Assembly (NCBI GenBank): GCA_003254925.1
Contig: QANZ01018291.1
Coordinates: forward strand, 64,508 to 128,507
Reading direction: 5' to 3'
DNA length: 64,000 nucleotides
DNA from: Chamaecrista fasciculata
Taxonomy: Eukaryota; Streptophyta; Magnoliopsida; Fabales; Fabaceae
Shown: positions 1-12,009 of the stretch, piece by piece
Layout of the letters: each line of letters begins with the position of its first letter
How positions within the stretch are numbered: position 1 is the stretch's first letter
Position numbers and translations under genes: made by a program
The notes under the pieces: generated by a model
What the model was told of the DNA's origin: nothing
What the model saw: only the letters and a program-made list of their open reading frames with translations
Database searches by the model: none

Positions 1-922
1 GGTTTAAGAAGTCACTATAAGGTATGTCTCCCCAAGTAGGTATTGCACCCACCTAGTTTTTTTATTTATTTTGTTTTTTCGGTCAAAGAAGAAGAAACAC
101 AACTAAATGAAACACCTAATGTTGGTATTATTAGTCTTTGATTGTGTATCTCTCTTTATATACTCACACCCACTTCCTGTCATTGACCAAGATTACATGA
201 ACTAAAGTGCAATCTTATTTAGGGTTCTTCTTAGTTGGAAAAGTTATAGCTTTTAACATTTAGATTACTTTGAGATTTATATACTTTTAATGTAAAATAA
301 ATAGAAAAAATATTTTTTTAATCACTATACATAAATGTCAAAATGTAATTCAATTGTTGAAACTACTGTAAGTTTCTTCTCTATTTATATAATTTATCAT
401 AAATCTACATAACAATAATGGTGATTTCACAAAGTAACTTCTGCTGCCAGACTGACATAAAGCTTATCCTATGGTGAAGCGCAATTATAAATGCAAATTA
501 TCCAGTAACATAACCAATATTTTAGAAAGAAAACAAAAATTTATGATGACCCAGTAATACATGTATAACCAATGCTGCTTCTCTTTAATAGTTTCTGAAT
601 GTTCATTAGAAGCTTATGAGACAGTTTCTGAAAGGACAAAATTGACTCAGTATATTGAAGATTTTGCTATTTTAGGGCCCTTTGGGATCTGTAACGTTAC
701 AAGCCAGAGTGTGTAATTTTGAAGGGAAGTGCAATAGCAGTCTTGGGAATATGGTGTGACAATATGTGCACTTATTTTTGGGCTAAATAAGTGTATAATC
801 TATATGTGAATTAATAGGGCTTGGTGATTTTGGTATAAAAACATCAACTACCTCGTGTATTTATTTTTTTCACCCATCAGTAATCCAGTAACTTTTTTGA
901 GCTTCTGTGAGTTAGTTAATCC
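1..922. other. Region upstream of the first recognisable Clp exon
   Basis: No exon could be identified with confidence. The first 21 bases are followed by GTATGT, a plausible splice donor, so an upstream exon of the Clp-like gene may end at about position 21 with a long intron after it. I looked for the duplicated Clp N-domain typical of ClpC/ClpD in the translated frames and did not see it. The rest is AT-rich intronic or intergenic sequence. Confidence 0.35.
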
Positions 923-952
923 GAAGGAAGAAAGCTGAAACGTGGTTTGCAA

Positions 953-3775
953 ATGGAAAATCTTGGCAAGGTGCAATTTAAGACAGATATGCTGAACTTG
1001 TATGGAACAGATTTAACAGAGATGGCAAAACAGGTTAAGCTATAAGGCTATTATACTATACTAATTCTAGCATGTATCTGATATAAGCTTAGTGATTGGG
1101 AAAAGCAAAATGAATTGATTATGCAAATCAAGGTTGGTCCAGTCGGTGAGTAGTTGACTCATATCGTAAAAGCTATTGAGTTCAAATCTCGCTTATGATG
1201 TGGGAACTTTGTTGGTAGGCAATTTTTAAGTACCTCTAAGTGTTCATTGAATCTGGAGTTATGTTTGCCCTTGATGAGTCTCTGAGATTCAACTCACCTA
1301 AATTATTTGTTACAAAAATAGAAGTTGATTGTTGTTTTTAATTTATGTTTTACTTCATAAAGTAAAGTAAGAAAGTTGTAGACAGTAAAAAAGCTGAGCA
1401 TTTTCTTGCCTTTGTGTAGGGAAAGTTGGATCCTATGATAGGAAGGCTCAAAGAAATGGAGAGGGTTGAACAAATATTATGCAAAAGGATGAAGAATAAT
1501 CCATGCCTCTTAGGTGATCCAGGGGTAGGAAAGACTGTAATTGTTGAAGGACTAGCACAAAAGATAGTAAATGCTACTGTTCCATTAAAGCTCAAAGAGA
1601 AGAAGGTAAGCAAAGCAAGCCTTATTATTCCTTTTGCATTTTTTTTTATTATATTAAGAAAAAAAAATATAGTTCTTTGTGATCATGATTTATAGGTGTT
1701 TTCTCTTGAGTTGGGACGTCTCATAGCGGGAGCGGCAAATCGAGGTGAATTTGAAGAAAGGCTAATAAAGGTTGTGGAAGAAGTTAAGCAAAGTAATGGA
1801 GGAATCATCCTCTTCATTGATGAGCTTCACACACTAGTAGGAGCAGGTTCTACAGGAGGAGCCCTTGATGGTGCAAACATAATGAAGCCAGCTCTAGCTA
1901 GAGGAGAACTTAAGGTAGATTTATTAAACACTTAGAATCATTTTTTTTTTCTCATTCTTTCCTATATATTCATATATAGTTATGTTTTTCCCATTCATTG
2001 ACTTGTAGCAATTGAATTTCAGTGTATTGGAGCAACCACACTTGATGAGTACAGGAAGTACATAGAAAAAGATTCTGCATTGAAGAGGCGTTTTCAAGCT
2101 GTTGATGTTCCTGAGCCTTCAGTGGATGAAGCAATTGAGATTTTGAAAGGATTATGCAGCAAATATGAGCAGTTTCATGGTGTCAAATTTGAACATGATG
2201 CTTTGGTTGCGTCAGCTCGCTTGTCAAAGCAATATATAACGTTAGATTTTGCCTCTTACACTTAATTTTACTTGTACTTCCTGGTCGAATTTGAATACTC
2301 TGAAGTATAATATTTGGTGCATTTTGTGAATTTTAGTACATGGAACTCATATTCTCTCTCTTGACTTCTATCTATTTTGAATTTGCTACCTTAACTGGTG
2401 TTGGCAAATTCACAAACATAATGAAGCAATATATTTGGTGCATTTTGTGAATTTTAGTACTTCCTGGCCTCTTACACTTAAGGTAGCAATAGAAAATAGT
2501 GCCTCAAAATAATATAGTACATGGAACTCATATTCTCTCTCTTGACTTCTATCTATTGTTCTCTCTAAACTGCATTAAATATCACACTTTAAATGATTGA
2601 AGAATTAGTAGTCCTTGCTTTTTAAGTTTCTAATTGAGGTTTTTTCTAATATGTCTTTCTTTATGTCATGTAGTGATTCCTTCCTCCCTGATAAGGCAAT
2701 AGACATCATTGATGAAGCTGGAGCAAGAGTTCAAATTTATGGTAACAAAATATCACCAAAACAAGTGGTTGTTACAGAAAAGGACATTGAACAAGTAGTC
2801 TCAATGAGAACAGGAATACCTGTGGAAAGAGTATCAGCCTCAGAAGCAAAGAAACTCTTGAACTTGGAAGCCACTCTTCATGAGCGAGTTGTGGGGCAAC
2901 ACGAAGCAGTGGTAGCGATAAGCCGGGCCATTAGAAGGGCCCGAGCCGGTGTGAGGGACCCGGAAAAGCCAGTAGCTAGTTTCTTGTTCACTGGCCCAAC
3001 TGGTGTTGGCAAAACCGAACTTGCCAATGCCTTGTGTGCCGTATATTTTGGCTCAAAAAATTCTATTATAAGGTTTGACATGAGCGAGTACATGGAAAAA
3101 CATAGTGTTTCTAGACTCATTGGTGCGCCTCCCGGCTACATTGGCCATGATGAAGGTGGTCAGCTCACTGAAGCCGTTCGCCGGAACCCTCATTCTGTAA
3201 TCTTGTTTGATGAGATTGAGAAGGCTCATGGAGACATAATGAATGTGCTCCTTCAGATTCTAGACTATGGAAGGCTTACTGATAGTAAAGGCAAGGCTGT
3301 GGATTTCAAAAACACTATAATAATTCTAACATCAAATATAGGTGGTGATTTGATACTTAGAGAAGGTCATGATGCAAATTTAGGATTTGAAAAAGTGAAG
3401 TCTAAAGTGGCTGGGATTTTGAGAAAGAACTTTAGGCCTGAGTTTCTGAATAGGATAGATGAAGTGGTGTTATTCAAGCCACTATCTGATTCTGAAGTGA
3501 ATGAGATAACAGAAATACTGATATCTTATGTTTCGGATAGACTCAAGGAGAAGAAGATAGTGCTCAATATTAGTGAAAGATTCAAGCAAAAGGTGATTGA
3601 AGAAGGGTATAGTGCTATATATGGTGCTAGGCCTCTGAAAAGGACAATTGTGAGGTTGATTGAAGATTTAGTAGCTGAGAAAATACTAGATGGTACAATT
3701 AAAGCAGGGACTCATGTAACCTTGGACCTTCACAACAATGGCAATGTGTTTTGCTCTTGCTATGTGTTTAAATGA
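953..3775 (+). CDS. ClpC-type Hsp100 AAA+ ATPase, divergent; 5' end uncertain
   Basis: Exons joined by GT..AG introns: ?-1033, 1420-1605, 1696-1914, 2023-2240, 2674-3775. The frame is continuous across every junction and gives about 601 residues from the ATG at 953; the open frame begins at 920, so the true exon start is unsure. Visible motifs: first AAA+ module with Walker A GDPGVGKT (about residues 59-66) and Walker [11 protein letters not shown]; second module with GPTGVGKT (about 341) and Walker [12 protein letters not shown]; sensor TSNIGG; sensor-2 GARPLKR near the C-terminus. The tripeptide LGF in ANLGFEKV sits where ClpC carries its ClpP-docking loop. Plant ClpC/ClpD unfold substrates for the stromal Clp protease. 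Unlike them, only a short linker joins [14 protein letters not shown] to TGIPVERVS, so the coiled middle (UVR) domain is missing, and no N-domain or transit peptide is seen in the window. It could be an N-truncated paralogue, a pseudogene missing its 5' part, or a gene whose first exons lie outside the window. Confidence 0.8.
1128..1290 (+). mobile_element. SINE-like tRNA-derived head in first Clp intron
   Basis: GGTCCAGTCGGTGAG followed about 35 bases later by GAGTTCAAATCTC resembles the pol III A box and B box (GWTCRANNC) of tRNA-derived plant SINEs. No poly-A tail or clear target duplication was established. Confidence 0.35.
2251..2557 (+). repeat. Shuffled direct duplications inside Clp intron 4
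   Basis: Three words occur twice inside one intron: a 30-nt word at 2310-2339 and 2431-2460, a 43-nt word at 2334-2376 and 2515-2557, and the 14-nt word GCCTCTTACACTTA at 2251 and 2467. The order differs between copies, so this is rearranged local duplication rather than a simple tandem repeat. Confidence 0.85.
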
Positions 3776-4038
3776 GTCTAAAAAGTATTAAGGATTCGTT
3801 TTCTATTTTAATTAATGAACAGCTTGTTTTAGTGATTAGGTCATCTAGATATTATTGTATCCCTTGTTTAAGCTTTTTGTGTCCCAAAAAGAAATTGAAG
3901 AATCTACAGATTTGTATGAATATATAATAACATGTTCGGCTATTATTATCATTATTATTATTATTATTATTATTAAGATTTTGAACTTTTTATTTTATGT
4001 TTTTTTAGTGATTTTTTAATGTTAAATGAGATCTTTTT

Positions 4039-4416
4039 AGAGTAAATTACACTTTGATATATCGACCGATTTCACTTTGATACTCTATTCTTTCAAAAGT
4101 GACACTTTGATACCCTATTCTTTATATCATTTTTGTACCTTGTTCTTTCAATAGTGACATTTTGGTATCTTATTCTTTGCACCGCCTACACTTTGGTACC
4201 CTGAAAAAGATAGAACAGGGTAACAAATCATGAAAGAATAGGTACCAAAGTGTTAACGGTACAAAGAATATGATACCAAAATGTCACTTTTAAAAGAACA
4301 TGATATTAAAATATTAACGATGCAAAGAACATGATAACAAAGTGTCACTTTTAAAAGAACAAAGTACCAAATTGAAATTAGTCCATAGAACAGGATACCA
4401 AACTATAATTTACCCT
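4039..4416. mobile_element. Foldback (long inverted repeat) MITE
   Basis: The left arm starts AGAGTAAATTACACTTTG and the right arm ends AAACTATAATTTACCCT. Internal words such as CACTTTGATACCC and GGTACCAAAGTG repeat in opposite orientations. The flanks are T-rich (CTTTTT on both sides), so the target duplication is ambiguous. Confidence 0.6.
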
Positions 4417-5284
4417 CTTTTTTTTTAAGAGCAACTAAAATTTAACAAATTGGTATAGCATTTTAGCTAATTTTGCAAAGCGCGACTATGCTTAGGATTC
4501 ACTTTGTAATGGGCGAGAAAATTTCACTAAATACTGAAATTAAAAAAATAAATATTTTAATAAACTGCATTACAATTTTTATTTGGATCAATTTAATTAT
4601 AAAATATCGAGTTATTTAGTTAATTTTAAAAATATTAAAATAAGTATTTAAAGCTCTAAAAATATCTAATAATATATTCATTAATCTTTTAAATAACGAA
4701 ATAATATATTTATAGTGAGTATATTATTTATTTCATTTTTAAGTATTAAATTATTTATTTCAACCATTGAAATTCAGTTGTTATTAGATAATCTTATAAA
4801 GAGTGTTATTTTTCTTTTTTCATTTTTAAGACAAATTCTTGCAGCAAAGCGATGTCGTAGTGTTGGACGTCATCTCCATTCATAGCAACAAGTATGCTAT
4901 AGAGAGATTAGCACAGATATCATAATAGCTTAGCTTGATGATGAATTCAGTGAGTCCCATGTCGATGAAAATCCACAAAGAAAAGCCGTAGAAAAAGAAT
5001 GTAATAATCAATTTCTCTTCCTCATTTTGCAGCGATAACTCGCTTTTCTTCTTTTCTTGTTCAAATCCCCCATATTATCTTCTACCAATTGTCGTCGCCA
5101 GAGAGTCTATTTCCGTCTTTTGTTGAATCCACCTTCTATTTCAAACATGGCAATTAGGGATTCGCTGATAATCTGAGATCAATTTCGCTCCCGGTGGGAT
5201 GTAAAATGCGTTGCATTTCAAATCTGAATTGTGATTTTACGAAATCGGTGGTATCGTATCTACTTGCGCGTTGAATTACCGACA

Positions 5285-8200
5285 ATGGGCCAGAATCAGT
5301 CCGGGCAAGTGGCCGAAGATAGCGCCGACGACGAAGAAGAAGAAGAAGAAGATGAAGATGAAGATGCAGTAAATACCAACGATGAGATGAGTAGGACTGG
5401 ATCGGAATATCCTTTGCTGAAGAAGGTTTTAGAGCAAGAACCTGAGGTGTTACCATGTCACGCAGCGGCATCGCCTCTGTCTCCGCAGCTATCTACGCTG
5501 GGAACACCGAGGCTTGGTCCTTCCATTAAGGTGTGGGATCCTTACAATGTCCTGGCTCCACCTCCGCCATCGGCGTTCCCAAGGAGCTTCTCGGCGAACT
5601 CATTGTGCGACGATCACACGGTGACGGAGGTATTTCTGATCAGCCACGGCGAGTGTGAATTGAATTTGAGGCCGGATTTGATATGGGGACGCTGCGCAGA
5701 AGCGACGTTAACGTCGAATGGAAAGAGGCAAGCTAGGGCTATGGCCGTGTTTTTGAAGTCACAGGGTGTTCGGTTCAATGCTGTGTATTCATCACCGTTG
5801 GATCGGGCTCGTTTAACGGCTATCTCTGTCTGCAAGGTACCTCACAATGTGCTTAATGCTTATCATTATCAGCTTATGCTTAGTTATAGTTTGGTAATCA
5901 TTTTGAAACGAAGGGAAAAAAAATTACATTTAAGATCTGCACTGTAATGAAAGGTCTAGATAAAGCTCTCTGGAAGTCGGATGATTTAATATGTTGGAGG
6001 TTGAAGGTTAGAAAATTATATTGCATTTACATAATCAAGGGATAACCAATAGGTGTTGGTCTAGTGGGAGGGGCTAGTCTTATGTGAACCAGTGTCCGAA
6101 TTCCTATGGGAATGAGGGTTCACATCAGTGTATTGCCTTCAATAGAGTATAGGTGTGGGAAACTAAAAAAAACCTCAAGGGTACATATGTTGATGGGAAA
6201 TAGTTGATCTTCATTCTTGGATGGTGATAAATATGAATAGCAACTCAGCTTTGACTGTTCAATCTTTGATCATATAGCTACATGAAAATTGATTGTACTA
6301 GTTATTTATCACATTAACTTGTTTTGCTTTCTTGACTATCTTTCTCATGAACAGAATCGACATGTTTTTAACTGATAAAGGTTAAGATACCATAGTTTTT
6401 TCTTTAATTGATTTGGTAATTGTTTTCTATCTATTAATTGCTCTGCTAAATGTTAACATTGAAGACTTCGAATAGTTCCTTCATAACATGAATAGAATCT
6501 CTAATTTTTTTGTAATATTTTGTTGGGTGTTGAAAGTTTGAACTTACTGGATAGTGGACAAAAGTAGAGGAGAAAAAAAGATAATGGTAAGTTTAGTACC
6601 CTCTGGACAACTCAATCTTTTCATTCCTTCCCTTTTTATTTAAATGGCATATTTAGGTAATGAAAAAATGACACCACTCATGACTTGGCTAAATTCGCAA
6701 GGAAGGAAGGATTAACAGAAAATTGTGCTGGATGTTAGTAAATCCGCATACTTTCAATCTAAGGTTGGACTGCGGGTAGCTACGTAAACATAAATCTGAG
6801 ACAGATGTAATGTTTTTGTGACATTAGGAAGGAGGATGGAAAAAAATATAGCCAAAGATGCCACAGTTAGTCCTTATTGTTTTCTTTGTTTTGATTACTT
6901 GGTTGAATAAAAATCGAGTAAACTAATAATTTGTTCTTGGAAGGTCATTAAATTGACAACTCAATCCTTGAAATATTGAAATACACATTTAGTCTTTGAA
7001 AGATCCAAATGATATACTCTTTAATCCCTGAAAAAACCAAACATTATACTCTTTACTCTTTAGTCCAAGAAAAGGACTAAAAAGTATATAATTTTGATCT
7101 TTCAGGGACTAAATTGTATATTTCAATCTTTCAGGAACTAAATTGTATATTTCAATATTTTAGGAAATAGGTTGTCAACTCAACAATCTTTCAGGAAGTT
7201 GTTAGTTTACTCAATAGAAATCATTGACTGTTTAATCAATGAAGGCTATCTATCATACTGCCAAAAAAAGGTATAGTTGAGGGGAGATTTTAGAACACTC
7301 AACTTTCAAGTGGAGAAGCTTTTGGTATTGGAGATTAATTAGTAAACGAACTTTTGATAAATGTGGTTGAGTGCATGGAATGCCTTGATGAATGAAAAGA
7401 AGAAAGAAAATTTGAGATAGTAGCTACTTGAATGTATAGTAAATTAATGGAAGAAAACTTGTTTTGTTGCATGCATCTCCTTTTCAAGAACATGGAGTGA
7501 GTATGCAAGTGCGATCTGCTTTTTGAATGACACATGAAAATGCGAAATTGTTATAGATTGAGCCATTGGTAGTGTGGTTTATTGGTTGTTTTACATTTTT
7601 CTTAACTAGCCTGCAAAACTCTACCACTAAATGCAGCAATTTTGGTGATAGAAGGATTTATATTATATTACACAATCTATTGCCTGAACTCTCATCTTGT
7701 AAAGCTTTAATTGGCAGGAAATTAATTTTTCAGAGGAACGGATTCAATCCTCAGATGCTCTTGCAGATATGAGTCATGGGAATTGGGAAGGCTGCCCCTG
7801 CTCAGAGATATATACACCTGAAGTTTTGAGCATAATTGATAAGTCCCAGCCAGATTTTTTTGCACCATCTGGTGAATCACTTAGACAAGTTGAATTCCGA
7901 ATGGTTCAATTCTTAAACGAAACTGTCCCGGGACTTCCTGAGAAACTGAGACTAGATCTCTCCTCACATCAAAGCGAGAATCAGGCATTTGGGCATCACA
8001 ATTCCCCTGCTCTGAGTAACTCGATTCATGACCAAGATGGACCTTCTCTCAATCCAAACCAATGGGATTCGCTCAACAGCCATCGACCAACATCCTCAAA
8101 GAAAAAATCGGGTAAGAGCAGGCTACAAGTTGTGACAACCACCGGGGATGATGTTGAAGATGAAACGTCTCCTAGTGAAGTCACCCATCAAGGCTCCGTG

Positions 8201-8425
8201 CGCAATTCAAGTTTCAGCAACTACTCAACTTGTGTTTCTTGTATTGGTGTTTTTACCCATTCAGTGCCGATTAAGTGCCTTCTGACAGGGCTTCTTGGAT
8301 GCAGCCCTCTGATGTCACACAGAATATGCATAGAAGATTCTTCAGTGACAGTGTTACAGCACTCTTTGAGAACTGGTTGGCTGATAAAGAGCCTGAATGA
8401 TACAACACACCTTAGGCTTCTCTAA
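5285..8425 (+). CDS. Histidine-phosphatase superfamily (phosphoglycerate mutase-like) protein
   Basis: Two exons, 5285-5836 and 7718-8425, joined in phase 0 (SVCK / EINFSEER) give 419 aa. I chose the ATG at 5285 because it yields MGQNQSG, which fits the N-myristoylation pattern (Gly2, Ser6) and precedes a Glu/Asp-rich stretch at about residues 15-27; an upstream in-frame ATG at 5231 only adds UTR-like sequence. Catalytic-fold features: FLISHGE at 118-123 (His121 is the expected phospho-His; the Arg of the usual RHG box is Ser here), SSPLDRARLTA just before the intron, SHGNWEG early in exon 2, and a second His in VFTHSVPIK (His365). A low-complexity Ser/Lys-rich region separates the last two. 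This fits the plant phosphoglycerate mutase family proteins of unknown substrate; it is not a glycolytic mutase. The 1.9-kb intron carries a foldback element. Confidence 0.85.
6916..7212. mobile_element. Foldback MULE-like element in the histidine-phosphatase intron
   Basis: The ends GAGTAAACTAA and TTAGTTTACTC are inverted. The flanks AATAAAAATC (6906-6915) and AATAGAAATC (7213-7222) match 9/10, a likely target duplication. The interior has opposed copies of an 'AGTCCCTGAAAGAT'-type word. Confidence 0.7.
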
Positions 8426-9600
8426 CCAGAAAAGCTTTGCTCACAGGAATTCATTCAATTTTGGTATTGGTTGGATTTATTTCTTTAGCTTGGCTGATAT
8501 TTGAGGAAATTTATTTTTTTGTCCCTGAATTTGTCCCATAATTATGATTTAAATTGTTTACAAACGATGACTATTTCATTCTTGAAATGTTATTTCTGAG
8601 GAATAAATAGTTAATGTTTGTAAAAAAAAAAACAAGGATTAAAAAGCACATTTCCAATGTATAAGGATTAAATCATAATTTTGGGATAATTTAAAGACTA
8701 AAATGTATATTTTCTCTTGATATTTTCTACCAATTCTCATGGATTGTTGTTACCTTTTCTGTTTTAACCTCTATATACTATTCATTTCTGCACTGGTCGA
8801 CTCCATATTAGAAATGACACTGGAGTTGGATTGTTGTATGAATTCTTTTGATTTGTATATCTATTGAAGAGTTGCCATACCACACCTACATACTTCAAAG
8901 GGTAATTTACCAAAACAAAATGCTTCAAAGGGTAACATTGTTTCAAAATTCGAGAATAATGTTCTATATTTCTCAATCTCAGATAAATAGAGTTAATTTT
9001 GCTTCTCATTGGGTTTTTCAAGTGCCTGAATCCTTGATAAATAATAGAGAATAGAAAGATTGGAGATTCGTTGTATTTGAAATATCCTTTGCTTGCTACA
9101 TAATACAAGATATTTATTTGAAAAATCAAGGGAATCATCAAATTTGGCAAGAAAATTTTGGAGCAAACATGATATTTATTTCAGCTTTGACACTTTTCCT
9201 GTTAAAAGTAACTGTTCAGAGCACAGACAGTAACAGGACCTGCACAGTACTTCTTTCTCATAAATATCTATGCAGCTCTAAATCATTTAACTAACGTTGT
9301 TTTCTGACCAAAAAAAAAAAACTAACGTTGTTGGAGTTTGAACTTTGAACTCACTTTTACACAAAAAATATTTTGGAAAGGACTCGTGATAAAGAAATTA
9401 ATAACGATTGTTGATAGTAAATATTTTAGTTTTTTTTTTTAAATAAAAACAAAAATTTCTAGGTGCTTAGAAAAATTCTTAACTCTCCATTAGATCACCC
9501 AAAGTGAGAAACACTGTTACAACTTCTGTCTATCCCGTGATCCTCAAGGAGACACTTTCCCAACTTCACCCTCATTTCCTCATTTCATCAGTATCTGCAT
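8426..9600. other. Intergenic stretch with a small foldback repeat
   Basis: This holds the 3' flank of the histidine-phosphatase gene. At about 8505-8715 an inverted repeat (TTTTTTTGTCCCTGAATTTG against a right arm with AAGACTAAAATGTATATTTT) resembles the other foldback elements. No supported gene; short open frames here are not conserved-looking. Confidence 0.5.
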
Positions 9601-9625
9601 CTTTAGCTGAAACTATCAGAATTTC

Positions 9626-9982
9626 ATGGCTACTACCACCAAATTATCTGCATTTGTCTTCATGATTTCTTTTTTATCTAATTCTCTGTCTCTCAGCTTA
9701 ACCACTGAGCCTTCAATTTCTGCTTCTCCATCAGTTTCACCACACGTGGCTTCCCTTCAAGTTTCCTCATTTTTCCCCAATTCAACAATGGATTATTCAC
9801 CTATGAATTCTTCATTAGCTTCACCAGATCAGTCAGAGTCATCATCGATAATAGCACCAAGTTCTGGCGAATTTGTGGGCAAGAAGTCTTCGAGTTCTAC
9901 AAGGTTGGTTTTTGATGAAGCTGCCATTATTGTTGGTGTCCTGCTCTGTACTTTCTGGGTAACAAGCGTAGTTGTCGTTTGA
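9626..9982 (+). CDS. Small secreted arabinogalactan-protein-like protein
   Basis: A single exon of 118 aa. Residues 1-26 form a hydrophobic signal peptide (KLSAFVFMISFLSNSLSLSL). The middle is rich in Ser, Pro, Thr and Ala with SP, AP and SPS motifs suited to arabinogalactan addition. The C-terminus is hydrophobic (AAIIVGVLLCTFWVTSVV) like a GPI-addition signal, preceded by a Ser/Lys-rich segment. This matches the layout of short classical AGPs (AGP25/26/27 type) that are anchored at the outer plasma membrane. Proline content is low for a classical AGP, so AGP-like is as far as I would go. The TGA is followed by an ordinary AT-rich 3' flank. Confidence 0.6.
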   Translation: MATTTKLSAFVFMISFLSNSLSLSLTTEPSISASPSVSPHVASLQVSSFFPNSTMDYSPMNSSLASPDQSESSSIIAPSSGEFVGKKSSSSTRLVFDEAAIIVGVLLCTFWVTSVVVV

Positions 9983-10957
9983 TATTGTAGGTTGAAATTT
10001 TTTACTTTCTATCTAATGACCGATGTGCAATAACATGCTCTGATGATATACATGTTAGACTAGTTTATGCTTCATTATTAATGCATATAATATTAATGTT
10101 GTATCCGATCTTTGTTTCATTGCGATGCATATCAACTTCTTTTGAAGTGGTCATCATGTCATGGACTTCATTTACTGAATCTGCAAAATTATTGCATAAG
10201 AATCCAAGTTAGGACCTTATGGTTTGTGTTTGGCAGCTGAGACTAGAGAGAGGACTGAGAGATCTAAAATAGTTGTTTTATTGTTTAGATGCATATATCT
10301 ATGTATATATATATACCAACAACGGTTGGTCAAAAGCAATCATACTCCATAATTAGATTAGTTTGAGTTGGAGGGCAAATTAATTTTTTTTTGGTTGTCC
10401 AAGGATACTCAGCCCGATGGATTAAGGCCTCCGCGCAAATTAATTTAGAGATAAGAAAATTAATCAACTAAGGTCTAAATGGTAGTAAGAAAAGTTACCC
10501 CAAAGTATTACCGCACAAGGCGCCAATAGCATGTTAGGAAGACGAAGAGAGGCTCAACAGAAAGGGTTAATGCTAGTGATAATAATATTGTACAAGATAA
10601 GGCAAAAGTTTTTCTTGGAATCCTTAACCACTTGTCTCATACACATATGGACTTATGTTGTCAATTTCGTGGAATGTTTGTTATGCTTGAGTATTAGAGT
10701 ATGTGGCTTATACATTGAGATAGTTACTCTTGAAGGGCAAGTGAAATAAGGGTGTGACTGTGACATCATACATTTAAATAGTGTGGTTTTCAGTTTTTTA
10801 TTCTATTTCTTTGTTTTATATATATATATATATATATATCTCCTATTGCACTTAGTTCAGCATTAGAGAGGATCCAAATATTAGAATTTCTATATAATTT
10901 TAATAAAATGTACATCACATTTTGCATGTCTAAATATATGTGCGGCTTAAATAGTAT
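9983..10957. other. Intergenic stretch without a supported gene
   Basis: AT-rich, with a (TA)n tract near 10820-10838 and a SINE-like remnant around 10395-10440 (TCAGCCCGATGGATTAAGG). A 72-codon frame at 10531-10749 has no recognisable domain or coding character. Confidence 0.5.
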
Positions 10958-10966
10958 TTAAATATT

Positions 10967-11735
10967 GGCTTAAGTGCACTTTTGGTCCCATAACTATGAC
11001 AAAGGTTTCATTTTGGTCCCATAACTTTTTTTGTTGCAATTTTGGTCTCATAACTTCTCAAAAGGTTCCACCGTTAGTCCCTTGGTGAATTCCATCCATA
11101 TTTAGCCGTTAAGTATGACGTAGCATAATGACTAGGATCATGATGTGGCAAAATAAGATGAAATTGACTGAAATAGGATCTATATGCAACATATTAAAAC
11201 TTATCAATACCCAACCACAATATATACAAAGAGTGGTACTTCCTCTTCCTCGTCAGCCCAACGGGACTTCCTCTTTCTCGTTCCGCTTCCCGATTTGCCG
11301 TCGCCGCCGCTTTGGTCGTTCGACTTTGGCTGAGGATCCCATCGACTTCGTCGGTGCCTTCTGCTTGAAGTCTCTTCTTCCCCACCAGATTGGTCCCTGT
11401 CAGTACCACTCTTTGTATATATGGTGGTTGGGTATAGATAAGTTTTAATATGTTGCATATAGTTCCTATTTCAGTCCACTTCATGTTATTTTGCCACATC
11501 ATGATCCTAGTTACTATGCCACATCATACTTAACGGCTAAATATGGATGGAACTCACCAAGGGACTAACGGTGGAACCTTTTGAGAAGTTATGAGACCAA
11601 AATTGCAACAAAAAATGTTATGAGACTAAAATGAAACCTTTGTCATAGTTATGGGACCAAAATTGCAACAAAAAAAGTTATGGGACCAAAATGAAACCTT
11701 TGTCATAGTTATGGGACAAAAAGTGCACTTAAGCC
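10967..11735 (-). mobile_element. Foldback Pack-MULE-like element A carrying an SF1-like fragment
   Basis: A 769-bp element with GGCTTAAGTGCACTTTTGG at the left end and its inverse at the right, flanked by perfect 9-bp duplications TTAAATATT (10958-10966 and 11736-11744), the hallmark size for Mutator-like elements. The arms are about 270 bp, made of opposed 'GGTCCCATAACTT' words. The loop (11239-11405) encodes, on the minus strand, [16 protein letters not shown] and [14 protein letters not shown], which resembles the N-terminal region of plant splicing factor SF1/BBP. There is no transposase, so it is non-autonomous. Confidence 0.85.
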
Positions 11736-12009
11736 TTAAATATTTTACCACTATAATAACTATTATATGAATCAATTTTTTGATTTAGTAGGTAATTACT
11801 AATTAGTCAATCAATTTTCTTAGAGTGCTTAACAATTTCCCAAATTTTCATAGATGTTTAACAATTTTCTATATTAGTATTGCATTAATATAATTTCACT
11901 TGTTTTGAAAAAATAATACCTTATTTTGAAAGTTGACTATTGCAAGAACCAGTGCTTGATGGGCCATGTACGACTCCTTTTTCATTTAAGGTCTTTAATA
12001 TTAATAATT

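Noticed and set aside
5154-5471. 105-codon antisense frame over the histidine-phosphatase exon 1
   Set aside because: It is a shadow of the acidic GAAGAA-rich coding sequence on the plus strand.
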